From contig DASZOV010000051.1 of NCBI GenBank assembly GCA_035550595.1, positions 1 to 28,716 on the forward strand: 28,716 bases of DNA, given 5' to 3'. The notes beneath the pieces were generated by a model, which did not search any database, was not told the origin of the DNA, and worked only from the letters and a program-made list of their open reading frames with translations. This document shows, piece after piece, positions 7,842-14,529 of this stretch. Positions within the stretch are counted from its first letter, which is position 1; each line of letters opens with the position of its first letter. The stretch comes from CALFMR01 sp035550595. Its GTDB lineage: Bacteria > Acidobacteriota > Vicinamibacteria > Vicinamibacterales > SCN-69-37. The position numbers and the translations under genes are program-made.

Positions 7842-9019
7842 GGATCCTGTTCCTCACGCACCGGCTGCCCTACGCGCCGAATCGCGGCGATCGCATCCGC
7901 GCGTACTACCTCCTGCGGCAGATGTCGCGGTTTGCGTCGGTCTCCCTCTTCTCGCTGATTCATGACGATGCGGAAGCGGCGGAAGTAACGCGCACGCCGT
8001 TCGCAGCGCGCATCGCGACGGCGCGCGTCCATCGCGTCGCCAATCTCGCGCGCGGGGCGCTCAGCCTGCCATCGAATCGGCCACTCACGCATGCGCTCCT
8101 CGACGGCGCGGGGGCCAGACACGCCATTGAGACCTTGATTCGCCCGGCGCCGGACGTCGTCGTCGCGTTCTGTTCGGGGATGGCGCGATTCGCGTTGGCG
8201 CCGCCGCTCGACGAGCTGCCGTTCGTCCTCGACATGGTCGACGTCGACTCAGCGAAGTGGCAGGCGATGGGCGCCACGGCCGGGCCGCGCGGCTGGATCT
8301 ACCGGCGCGAGGCGCGCACGCTCGCCGCGTTCGAAGCGCGTGCGGCGCGGCGCGCCGCACTGACCCTCGTCGTGAACGACCGGGAGTGCGAGACGCTTCG
8401 CGCGCTCGCGCCCGATGCGCCGGTGACGGTACTGCCCAACGGCATCGATCTCGAAGCCTATCGCCCGCACGATCCGCCGGCGGCTGCGCCCGAAGTGATT
8501 TTCTGCGGCGTGATGAGTTATGCGCCGAACGAGGCGGCCGTGCAATGGTTCGCCGCCGAGGTCTGGCCGCTCGTGCGCCGCGCGGTTGGCGGCGCGCGGT
8601 TCACGATTGTCGGATCGGAGCCGACGGCCGGCGTTCGGCGGCTCGCCGCGATCGATCCGTCGATTCGCGTCGTCGGCGCGGTCCCAGCCGTGCAGCCCTA
8701 CTTGTGGGCGTCGGCCGTCTCGGTCGCGCCACTGCAACTCGCGCGCGGCGTGCAGAACAAAGCGCTCGAAGCCATCGCGGCGGGCGTGCCGGTGGTCGCC
8801 ACGACGACCGTCGTCGACGGACTACCGACAGACGTGCGGCCCGCGTGTATCACGGCGGATACGGCCGAAGCCTTCGCGCAGGCGGTGCAGTCGCTCCTGG
8901 CACTCACGCCCGAGCAACGGCGCGCGCGCGCCACGCACGCGGCGATTGCGGATCTCGGCTGGGATGCGCGTCTGGCGCCCCTCGAAGATCTGCTGCTACA
9001 AGCGATCGGACGCGGGTGA
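7838..9019 (+). CDS. XrtA/PEP-CTERM-system glycosyltransferase, GT4 (TIGR03087-like)
   Basis: A 393-aa GT-B glycosyltransferase. The N-terminus MRILFLTHRLPYAPNRGDRI RAYYLL is the hallmark of the sugar transferase family repeatedly found in exosortase-A EPS loci. FVLDMVDVDSAKW, a basic helix with YRREARTLAAFE, VLPNGIDLEAY, and the donor-site block APLQLARGVQNKALEAIAAG with VVATTTVVDG complete the family pattern. In this family the usual E-x7-E reads with Gln-Asn-Lys before Glu, as here. The ATG overlaps the stop of the acyltransferase gene (ATGA). It is the last gene of the 6062-9019 operon. The nearest clear intrinsic terminator on this strand is at 9192-9215, about 170 bp past the stop. The donor sugar is unknown. 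Confidence 0.9.
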   Translation: MRILFLTHRLPYAPNRGDRIRAYYLLRQMSRFASVSLFSLIHDDAEAAEVTRTPFAARIATARVHRVANLARGALSLPSNRPLTHALLDGAGARHAIETLIRPAPDVVVAFCSGMARFALAPPLDELPFVLDMVDVDSAKWQAMGATAGPRGWIYRREARTLAAFEARAARRAALTLVVNDRECETLRALAPDAPVTVLPNGIDLEAYRPHDPPAAAPEVIFCGVMSYAPNEAAVQWFAAEVWPLVRRAVGGARFTIVGSEPTAGVRRLAAIDPSIRVVGAVPAVQPYLWASAVSVAPLQLARGVQNKALEAIAAGVPVVATTTVVDGLPTDVRPACITADTAEAFAQAVQSLLALTPEQRRARATHAAIADLGWDARLAPLEDLLLQAIGRG

Positions 9020-9057
9020 TGCGGCCGTGAAGGCTCGCAACCCGTCGCCCGCGTGTC

Positions 9058-9088
9058 GTTCTTTCCTACACGCCACGTAGTTCTTTCC
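9058..9088 (+). repeat. Direct repeat GTTCTTTCC, possible activator-binding site
   Basis: GTTCTTTCC occurs at 9058-9066 and again at 9080-9088, with start points 22 bp apart, about two helical turns. The pair lies 80-110 bp upstream of the start predicted from the sigma-54 element, where enhancer sites for sigma-54 activators usually sit. Two 9-mers are weak evidence on their own. Confidence 0.3.
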
Positions 9089-9109
9089 CGCGGACGTCGA
9101 ACCCGTATG

Positions 9110-9129
9110 GGGCAGACTTAGTTCTGCCC
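9110..9129 (+). promoter_or_regulatory. Stem-loop / inverted repeat
   Basis: GGGCAGA at 9110-9116 and TCTGCCC at 9123-9129 form a perfect 7-bp stem with loop CTTAGT. There is no T-tract after it, so it is not a standard terminator. It sits just upstream of the sigma-54 element, so it could be a protein-binding site or a 3'-end RNA structure of the upstream operon. Confidence 0.45.
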
Positions 9130-9140
9130 GTCTATCCGTA

Positions 9141-9158
9141 TTGGCAGCATCTTTGCCA
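9141..9158 (+). promoter_or_regulatory. Sigma-54 (-24/-12) promoter
   Basis: The sequence TTGGCAGCATCTTTGCCA has GG at 9143-9144 and GC at 9155-9156 with exactly 10 bp between them. It matches TTGGCA...TTGC of the RpoN consensus; the two bases after TGGCA differ. The predicted start is near 9167. The window also encodes two sigma-54 activators, which supports the call. Because TGGCA and TGCCA are complementary, the site can also be read as an inverted repeat, and the match may partly reflect that. Confidence 0.6.
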
Positions 9159-9170
9159 GTAGAGGGCCGC

Positions 9171-9199
9171 GCTCGATTTCGATCCCTCCTGGGTCGAGC
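9171..9199 (+). promoter_or_regulatory. Candidate antiterminator hairpin
   Basis: GCTCGA at 9171-9176 can pair with TCGAGC at 9194-9199, and the inner GATCCC/GGG-TC segments can extend the stem with a bulge. The 3' arm is the same sequence that forms the 5' arm of the terminator at 9192, so the two structures are mutually exclusive. Confidence 0.35.
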
Positions 9200-9215
9200 T
9201 TCTCGACCTTTTTTT
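9192..9215 (+). terminator. Intrinsic (Rho-independent) terminator
   Basis: GGTCGAG at 9192-9198, loop CTT, and CTCGACC at 9202-9208 form a perfect 7-bp stem followed directly by seven Ts at 9209-9215. It is the clearest terminator in the window. It may end the 6062-9019 operon, but it also lies about 25 nt past the start predicted from the sigma-54 element and could attenuate the 9527 gene. Confidence 0.8.
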
Positions 9216-9382
9216 CACTCGCACTTTTCGACGTCAGACGTTCGTTTCGATGATGACTTCAGGGTCAGGGCGTGCCGCGTGTGTGCCGAACCACACCGGC
9301 CAGCAATCTTCACAACTCTCGTCAGACGCGGTCGTGGCCCGCAAGGACACGTGGCCGCAGTAATGTGTCCGGCCGCACGGAT

Positions 9383-9412
9383 CTGTCGGCGGTCCGTCAC
9401 GTCCGCCGACAG
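9383..9412 (+). promoter_or_regulatory. Perfect 10-bp stem-loop in the leader
   Basis: CTGTCGGCGG at 9383-9392 and CCGCCGACAG at 9403-9412 are exact reverse complements around a 10-nt loop. No T-run follows. It lies about 115 nt before the ATG at 9527 and is likely to fold in the leader RNA. Confidence 0.6.
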
Positions 9413-9514
9413 CGAACAGGAGGCTTCCCCCTGCATCTACCTGCAAACACTCAGGATTTTCGTCCGCTCGGTCCGCCGGGCGGCCGGTACCTCACTTGCC
9501 CTGCCTGTCCCGCG

Positions 9515-9521
9515 AAGGGAG
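9515..9521 (+). promoter_or_regulatory. Ribosome binding site deciding the 9527 start
   Basis: AAGGGAG ends 5 nt before the ATG at 9527. It fixes the start at the residue that opens a proper signal peptide, although the frame is open for another 255 bp upstream. Confidence 0.75.
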
Positions 9522-9526
9522 CTCTC

Positions 9527-11566
9527 ATGCGTTGTCTGACCGTGGCACGCCGCGCTGCCACACGCCTGCGCCTTCCAATCTGGGTTGCCGTCGCCCTTGG
9601 CGCACTCGTGACCTTCCCCTCGTCGTTGATCGTCACCGCCCAGACGCCTAGCGCCGAGCCTCTCGTTCAGGCGTCGAATTTCGTCTATCAGGGTGCGTTC
9701 CGCCTGCCGGCGGGCGGCGACGACCAACACACGTTCAACTATGGCGGCACGGCATTGGCTTTCGACAGCCGCGACGGCGGTCTGTGGATCGTCGGCCATG
9801 CTCAACAGCAGCGCGCCGCCGAAGTCACCATCCCGGCGCCCAGTTCGTCGACGACTCTGACGTCGCTCCCGCTGGCCTCGCTCAAGACGAACTTCAGCGA
9901 TCTGCTCGCAGGCAAGCTGGGCACGATTGGATCGGACGAATCGCGGATCGGCGGGATCCTGCCGTGGGGCAGCGGGCTCATCGTGAGCGCGTACATCTAC
10001 TACGACGGCGCCCACGTCCAGCAGCGCTCGCACTTCAGCGTGCAGAACGGCTCGGTGAGCGGCCCGTACCAGGTCGGATCGGCGGGTGCGGGCTTCGTCT
10101 CCGGGTACATGACGGCCATTCCGCCCGAATGGCAAGGTCCGCTTGGCGGGCCGGCGCTCACGGGCCAGTGCTGCATTCCCATCATCAGCCGGACGAGTCT
10201 CGGCCCGGCGGCGACCGTATTCGATCCGTCGGCACTGTCGAACCAGTCGAAGGCCGTGCAGGTCGTCGGTTACCCCATCGACCATCCGACGCTCGGGACG
10301 TACGAGGACACCAATCCCAACAACCTGTTCCTCATGGCCACGGCGATGAGCGGCATCGTCTTCCCCTCGGGCACGCGAAGCGTCCTCTTCATCGGCACGC
10401 AGCCGACGACGGCCTGCTACGGTGAAGGCACGTCGGATGCGAGCAAGAATCGCCTGGCGGTTCCGGGCGAGTCGGGGATCGTCTACTGCTACGATCCGAC
10501 GAGCGAGTACAAAGGCAATCACGGCTACCCGTACAAAGGGTTCGTCTGGGCGTACGACGCGAACGACCTGGCCGCCGTCAAGAGTGGGAAGAAGTCGCCC
10601 TGGCAGGTCACGCCGTACGCCACGTGGCAGCTCAATGCGCCGTTCATGTCGAAGGCGTCGGACGCCATTCTCGGCGCGGCTTATGACCCTGCCACCCGGC
10701 GCGTCTTCGTCTCGCTGGGATCGGCCAACGGCGAGGCCCCTGTCATCGCGGTCTACGCGCTCACGAACGCGACGGCGTCGGCGGACTCGACGCCGCCGTC
10801 GGTCGCCATGACCAGCCCGAGCAATGGCGCCACGGTCAGTGGAACCGTGACGCTGTCGGCCTCGGCGTCCGACAACGTCGGCGTCTCGAGCGTCTGGTTC
10901 ACCGTCGACAACATCAACGTCGGGTCGGAAGACGGCTCGGCTCCGTACCAGACGACGTGGAATACGGCGAGCGCGGGCAACGGCACGCATACGATTCGTG
11001 CGGCCGCCCGCGACTCGTCGGGCAATGCCCGGACGTCATCGCCCGTGACGGTCACCGTCGCGGGCTCCACGGCCCAAAGCACCGCCTGCACGACGCCGAA
11101 ACCCGTGGCGAACTGGGTTTGCGTCGGAACCGGATGGCTGCCGCCCGATCATCCGCTCGCCATCGCCGCGGGCCTCGGCAATCTCCCGTCCGTCACACCG
11201 CCGCCGGCGCAGATGGCGTCCTCGTCTTCATCGTCGTCGATCTCGTCAGGGACCTACGTCTCTCCGATTCCGTGCACGACGCAGAAACCCGTCTCGAACT
11301 GGGTCTGCGTGGAGGGTGGCTGGCTGCCGCCCGATCATCCGCTGGCGATCGCGGCCCTGGGCGGCGGCTCGTCGAGCAGCGGCACGGGCAGCAGCGGATC
11401 GAGCACGAGCAACGGCGGTTCCAGCAATCCGGGCAACAGCGTCGTGTCCAATCTTCCCTATTGCTCCTTCGGCGGTTCTCCGGTTGCCGGCTGGGTCTAC
11501 GTTTCAGGCGGCTGGGTGCCCCCCGACCATCCCCTCGCCGTTCTCGGGACGTGCCGCGCGCACTAG
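9527..11566 (+). CDS. Large secreted protein: unknown N-terminal domain, Ig-like domain, three GWLPPDHPLA repeats
   Basis: A 679-aa exported protein. The signal peptide covers residues 1 to about 38 (basic start, hydrophobic core, cleavage near VTA-Q). Residues about 45-415 match the 660 gene product almost block for block, including FRLP, GGTALAF, ALTGQCC and YCYDPTS. Residues about 420-512 form a Big/Ig-like domain: DSTPPSVAMTSPSNGATVSG, then a D-N-V-G-V-S-S-V-W-F-T-V-D core and DSSGNARTSSPVTVTV. After this come three copies of a short Cys/Trp repeat at 521-548, 583-610 and from 646 to the end, joined by Ser/Gly/Pro linkers. There is no PEP-CTERM tail, LPXTG motif or C-terminal membrane segment. 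The gene has its own sigma-54 promoter candidate and a long leader. Its role is unknown; association with the EPS or cell surface is inferred from position and export. Confidence 0.85.
   Translation: MRCLTVARRAATRLRLPIWVAVALGALVTFPSSLIVTAQTPSAEPLVQASNFVYQGAFRLPAGGDDQHTFNYGGTALAFDSRDGGLWIVGHAQQQRAAEVTIPAPSSSTTLTSLPLASLKTNFSDLLAGKLGTIGSDESRIGGILPWGSGLIVSAYIYYDGAHVQQRSHFSVQNGSVSGPYQVGSAGAGFVSGYMTAIPPEWQGPLGGPALTGQCCIPIISRTSLGPAATVFDPSALSNQSKAVQVVGYPIDHPTLGTYEDTNPNNLFLMATAMSGIVFPSGTRSVLFIGTQPTTACYGEGTSDASKNRLAVPGESGIVYCYDPTSEYKGNHGYPYKGFVWAYDANDLAAVKSGKKSPWQVTPYATWQLNAPFMSKASDAILGAAYDPATRRVFVSLGSANGEAPVIAVYALTNATASADSTPPSVAMTSPSNGATVSGTVTLSASASDNVGVSSVWFTVDNINVGSEDGSAPYQTTWNTASAGNGTHTIRAAARDSSGNARTSSPVTVTVAGSTAQSTACTTPKPVANWVCVGTGWLPPDHPLAIAAGLGNLPSVTPPPAQMASSSSSSSISSGTYVSPIPCTTQKPVSNWVCVEGGWLPPDHPLAIAALGGGSSSSGTGSSGSSTSNGGSSNPGNSVVSNLPYCSFGGSPVAGWVYVSGGWVPPDHPLAVLGTCRAH
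11087..11563 (+). repeat. Coding repeat: three copies of C-x(8/9)-WV(C/Y)V-xxGW(L/V)PPDHPLA
   Basis: Copies begin at 11087, 11273 and 11462, coding for residues 521, 583 and 646. Copies 1 and 2 are 28 residues with Cys at positions 1 and 12. Copy 3 has one extra residue, Tyr in place of the second Cys, and a new Cys near the protein end (GTC). Spacers of 34-35 residues are Ser/Gly/Pro rich, so the copies look like small independent modules on flexible linkers. Confidence 0.85.
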
Positions 11567-11605
11567 GCGCGGAACGCTCACGGGCCGCTCGTCGATAGCC
11601 GGCGG

Positions 11606-12505
11606 TCACTCGACCGTCGGTGGTTGTTGGAACCCGGACAACCGGAATTTCATGAAGCCCAACTGGGAGCGGAGATAGGACAACCGCTCGCGCGTGATCG
11701 CCGTCCAGGAGACGGGATCGGCGGACGCATCGGGCGGCTCGATGCCGAACGTCTCGTAGAAGCTCCGCGTGGCGGGAAGCCCCACAGCGCGCTTGCGGAC
11801 GCCCACGAGGTTCTCTCCCGTACCGAGCACCCAGACGCTCGCCGCGAAGGGAAGCGGCTCGAGCGCGTGTCCGCATGCAGCGAAGAATCCCGGCACGAAC
11901 GGATGATCGCCGAAGATCCGCGTAACGATGGTCGGCGTCACGCGCGCCCGAATGTCGTCCTGAGAACTCTCCCGTGTGAGCGGAGGGCCGACGCCGGTCA
12001 GCTCGGTGAGCAGTCGCGTGTTCAGCACGAGCGCCGTTCCGCAGTACCGCACCATTCCCGCACGACGCTGCACGTGGTGATTCGCCAGATCGAGCGTGTA
12101 GCCGAGGTTCACGTACCAGCCCGCCCGTCCCGGGCGTGCGGCCGCGAATGCCGCGAGCTCACGGCTGACCAGATCGTCGCAATCGAAGAACACGACGTAC
12201 TCGGGCTTGAAGGCACGGGCGGCAAGAAAGCCGACTATCTGCTTCGTGCCCTTGTCGACGCGCGCCATCTCTTCCGGGATACTCGCCCGCCTCGCCTCGG
12301 ACGGTGGCGGAAAGTCCACGATGTGGTACTCGATGCGCGAGTCCGCGACGCGAACGTTCGGCCGCTGATTACAGACGACGATGACGCGGATCTCCGGGTC
12401 GGTTTGCGCGCTGACGGATCGCAGTGAGCGGTCCAGAAGCGCTTCGACACGTTGGAATGATGTGGCGTTGAGCGGATGACGCACCGATGTGATGAACGTC
12501 ACCAT
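11606..12505 (-). CDS. Glycosyltransferase, GT-A fold, GT2-like
   Basis: A 299-aa protein starting MVTFITSVRHP, a GT-A opening. SLRSVSAQTDPEIRVIVVCN matches the first nucleotide-binding strand-helix-strand of GT2 enzymes, and EYVVFFDCDDLVS carries the DXD-like motif (Asp-Cys-Asp-Asp) that binds the metal-nucleotide sugar. The middle holds GWYVNLGYTLDL and, later, FGDHPFVPGFF. The C-terminal 60 residues (ERLSYLRSQLGFMKFRL) are helical and may touch the membrane. It is the last gene of the long minus-strand EPS operon, 16 bp after the FemAB-like gene, and converges on the 9527 gene with a 39-bp gap in which I see no terminator. The donor and acceptor are unknown. The remote similarity leaves some doubt about subfamily, but not about the GT-A character. 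Confidence 0.75.
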   Translation of the reverse strand: MVTFITSVRHPLNATSFQRVEALLDRSLRSVSAQTDPEIRVIVVCNQRPNVRVADSRIEYHIVDFPPPSEARRASIPEEMARVDKGTKQIVGFLAARAFKPEYVVFFDCDDLVSRELAAFAAARPGRAGWYVNLGYTLDLANHHVQRRAGMVRYCGTALVLNTRLLTELTGVGPPLTRESSQDDIRARVTPTIVTRIFGDHPFVPGFFAACGHALEPLPFAASVWVLGTGENLVGVRKRAVGLPATRSFYETFGIEPPDASADPVSWTAITRERLSYLRSQLGFMKFRLSGFQQPPTVE

Positions 12506-12521
12506 GGCTGAGGTCCTGGCG

Positions 12522-13610
12522 CTATGGCAGGTGTCGCGCGAGCGGCGGGCCGAGGCGGTTGGCCAGCCACAACGGCAGCGACTTCCATGCGTTCACGGCA
12601 CGTGTGAACCGCGGGTTGGACGGTCCCTGGTTGGGCGGCGTCTCGCGGGTGATGAGCACGTACTCCCACGAGAGCGGCGTCTCACGCGCGCCCCACTGCG
12701 TCTTGAAGTGATGCGTGCCGCCGCCCGGTGACGATCGGCCGAAGTCGAACGTTTGCGCCCCGCCCGCAATCGCGTCTTCGAGCATCGCCCAGTACACGAG
12801 CATGTTGGGGCACAAGTGCCGGAACTCTCGCAACGAGGACGCCCACGGCACGAGGCGCATGTCGCGAAACCGTATCGTCACCGAGCCAGCGATCGGCCGG
12901 CCGTCGTGCATCACGACGAACACGCGCGCGCGATCAGGAAAACGGCGCAGCGTCTCGCTGAACAGCCGGCGTGAGTAGACTGGCGTGCCCAGGTCGCGCA
13001 TGTTGTGCGCGAACACGGGATAGAAGGCGTCGACGAGCTCGCCGCCGCCCGATCGCACCTCCAAGCCTTCCTTCTGCGCCTTGCGAACCTGATTGCGAAT
13101 CTTGCGATCGACCGTCTTCCACAACTCGTCGGCGGAAGCAGGAAGCGGCAGCGATAAGCCGATCTTGTGCTGTCGCATGGGCAGATCCGGCCGCTGACGC
13201 TCGCGATGGCGGAGTTCGACGTGTGACGCGCCAAATGCCTTTGCACGAACTGTCGCTTCCTCGATGAGCGCCGCGGCCGCGCCGTCGTCGTCGGTCAGCA
13301 AACCGCCGTAGTTCAGGAACGGCACCGACACGGCGAAGCGGCCGAACAGGCGCGATCGAAACAGCACGATCGGCAGCACGCCGACGACCGTGCCGGCACG
13401 CTTTGCCACGAGATAGGCGGACGACTGGCCGAAGACGGATTGGAACACGTCCTGCCAGCCGAAGAGATGGTCGGCAGTCGCCTCCGGGTGCGACTCGACG
13501 TATGCGTCCCACTCGCCGGCGTCGGTGGCCGTCGAGACGATCGTAGGTGCCGTGGCGGTCGGAACCGCCGACGTGGCGGCTGCAATGGGTTCGGTGGCGG
13601 ACGTCGTCAT
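12522..13610 (-). CDS. FemAB-like XrtA/PEP-CTERM-system-associated protein (TIGR03019-like)
   Basis: A 362-aa protein of the FemAB/GNAT-fold group. After a Thr/Ala-rich start of about 30 residues come DAYVESHPEATADHLFGWQD VFQ and FGQSSAYLVAKRAGTVVGVLPIVL, the first acyltransferase half. VPFLNYGGLL is typical of the XrtA subgroup. The second half has KIRNQVRKAQKEGLEV, GTPVYSRRLF, HDGRPIAGSVTIRF, CPNMLVYWAMLEDAI and FDFGRSSPGGGTHHFKTQWG, all recognisable landmarks. Classical FemAB enzymes use aminoacyl-tRNA to extend peptidoglycan bridges. In EPS loci the reaction is not known and may be aminoacylation or acylation of the polysaccharide. It sits 7 bp after the deacetylase gene and is translated in the same operon. 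The family call is strong and the substrate open. Confidence 0.9.
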   Translation of the reverse strand: MTTSATEPIAAATSAVPTATAPTIVSTATDAGEWDAYVESHPEATADHLFGWQDVFQSVFGQSSAYLVAKRAGTVVGVLPIVLFRSRLFGRFAVSVPFLNYGGLLTDDDGAAAALIEEATVRAKAFGASHVELRHRERQRPDLPMRQHKIGLSLPLPASADELWKTVDRKIRNQVRKAQKEGLEVRSGGGELVDAFYPVFAHNMRDLGTPVYSRRLFSETLRRFPDRARVFVVMHDGRPIAGSVTIRFRDMRLVPWASSLREFRHLCPNMLVYWAMLEDAIAGGAQTFDFGRSSPGGGTHHFKTQWGARETPLSWEYVLITRETPPNQGPSNPRFTRAVNAWKSLPLWLANRLGPPLARHLP

Positions 13611-13617
13611 GCGCGAA

Positions 13618-14526
13618 CTACCAAGCGTACGGCAGAGGCGGCGTCACCGTCGCATCAGCCGGCACCGCGGCACGCCGCACCGTATCGACGACCGACGCGA
13701 TCGTGTCGAAATGGAAGTCCGTGAGCAACCGCCGGAGCCGCGCCTCGGTCTCTTCCAGGTGCCGATAGTGCCGGAATCGGCCGAGCCGTCCCGCCGCGAG
13801 GCGCGGCTGGCCCGGGTCGATCTCCCAGGGATGAAGGTAGAAGACGACGGGTCGCCGCTCGATGCGGTTGACGCGCGAGATGCCCCACTGCGCCCACCAG
13901 TACGGCAGCAGGCGGAAATAGCCGCCGCCGGCCACCGGAAGGTTCAGCGGGCCGATGCGCGTCGTCGATCCGGGAACTTCGACGAGCGCACCACACCGCC
14001 GCTCGATGCGATAGGGCTTGCGTCCTGACACCGGAATGCCGTACCGGTCGTGCCGGATCGGAAAAATGCTCGAGTCGTACTGATAGCCCTCCTCGACGAG
14101 CACGTCGAGCGCCCAGAGCGACCGCGGCGTGATCGAATAACTCGGCGCGCGATAACCGGCCACCGGGCACCCGGCCGCGTCCTCGATGATCGCTTTCGCC
14201 CGACGGACGTCGTCGCGGAACGCGGCCGGCGTCTGGTCGTAGATCAAGCGATGGGCGTAGCCGTGTGAGGCGACTTCGTGGCCGGCGGCCGCGATCGTCC
14301 TGACGAGCTGCGGGTGACGTTCGGCCACCCAGCCGAGGACGAAGAAGGTGGATCGCACGCGAAACTCGTCGAAAATCGCCAGCATCCGTTCGGTGTTGGC
14401 GACGACGCGGCTCTCCATGCGGTCCCACATGGACCGCGGCACGATGCCGTCGAACACGCTGACGTGAAAGTAGTCCTCGACGTCGATGCTCATCGCATTG
14501 ACGACGGAAGCGTCCGATTCGACCAT
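13618..14526 (-). CDS. XrtA-system polysaccharide deacetylase (NodB fold, DUF3473)
   Basis: A 302-aa deacetylase expected to remove N- or O-acetyl groups from the EPS. The start MSIDVEDYFHVSVF holds the family's Asp-x-Glu-Asp motif (Asp15, Glu17, Asp18), providing base and metal ligand. HGYAHRL gives metal ligands His88 and His92. GYRAPSYSITP is motif 3, and the C-terminal DUF3473 part contains PVAGGGYFRLLP and VVFYLHPWEIDPGQPRL, with the conserved His in HPWE. Length and order match the TIGR03006 group of exosortase-A loci. There is no signal peptide, as usual for this subgroup, which suggests action in the cytoplasm or export by another route. It lies 3 bp after the sugar transferase and 7 bp before the FemAB-like gene. 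A deacetylase and an acetyltransferase in one locus imply tuned acetylation. Confidence 0.93.
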   Translation of the reverse strand: MVESDASVVNAMSIDVEDYFHVSVFDGIVPRSMWDRMESRVVANTERMLAIFDEFRVRSTFFVLGWVAERHPQLVRTIAAAGHEVASHGYAHRLIYDQTPAAFRDDVRRAKAIIEDAAGCPVAGYRAPSYSITPRSLWALDVLVEEGYQYDSSIFPIRHDRYGIPVSGRKPYRIERRCGALVEVPGSTTRIGPLNLPVAGGGYFRLLPYWWAQWGISRVNRIERRPVVFYLHPWEIDPGQPRLAAGRLGRFRHYRHLEETEARLRRLLTDFHFDTIASVVDTVRRAAVPADATVTPPLPYAW

Positions 14527-14529
14527 CGT

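Larger units (their letters stand above)
9020..9526 (+). other. 507-bp intergenic regulatory leader
   Basis: There is no convincing gene here. In order the region holds a direct repeat (9058-9088), a 7-bp perfect stem-loop without T-tract (9110-9129), a sigma-54 promoter match (9141-9158), a competing hairpin pair with an intrinsic terminator (9171-9215), GGACAC/GTGTCC arms (9345-9350 and 9365-9370) and a 10-bp perfect stem (9383-9412). A good ribosome binding site precedes the ATG at 9527. If transcription starts near 9167, the leader is about 360 nt, long enough for a regulatory RNA. I could not match it to a known riboswitch consensus. Confidence 0.6.

Noticed and set aside
9168..9526. c-di-GMP (GEMM) riboswitch in the leader
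   Set aside because: EPS genes are often controlled this way, but I do not find the GGCAAACC and CGCAAAGCC-type conserved blocks in a proper P1-P2-P3 arrangement.
9141..9539. 132-aa frame in the leader
   Set aside because: It overlaps hairpins and the terminator, and has no homology-like pattern or Shine-Dalgarno.
11460..11566. PEP-CTERM or LPXTG sorting signal at the end of the 9527 product
   Set aside because: There is no Pro-Glu-Pro, membrane helix or basic tail; it ends in the PPDHPLA repeat and a short Cys-containing tail.
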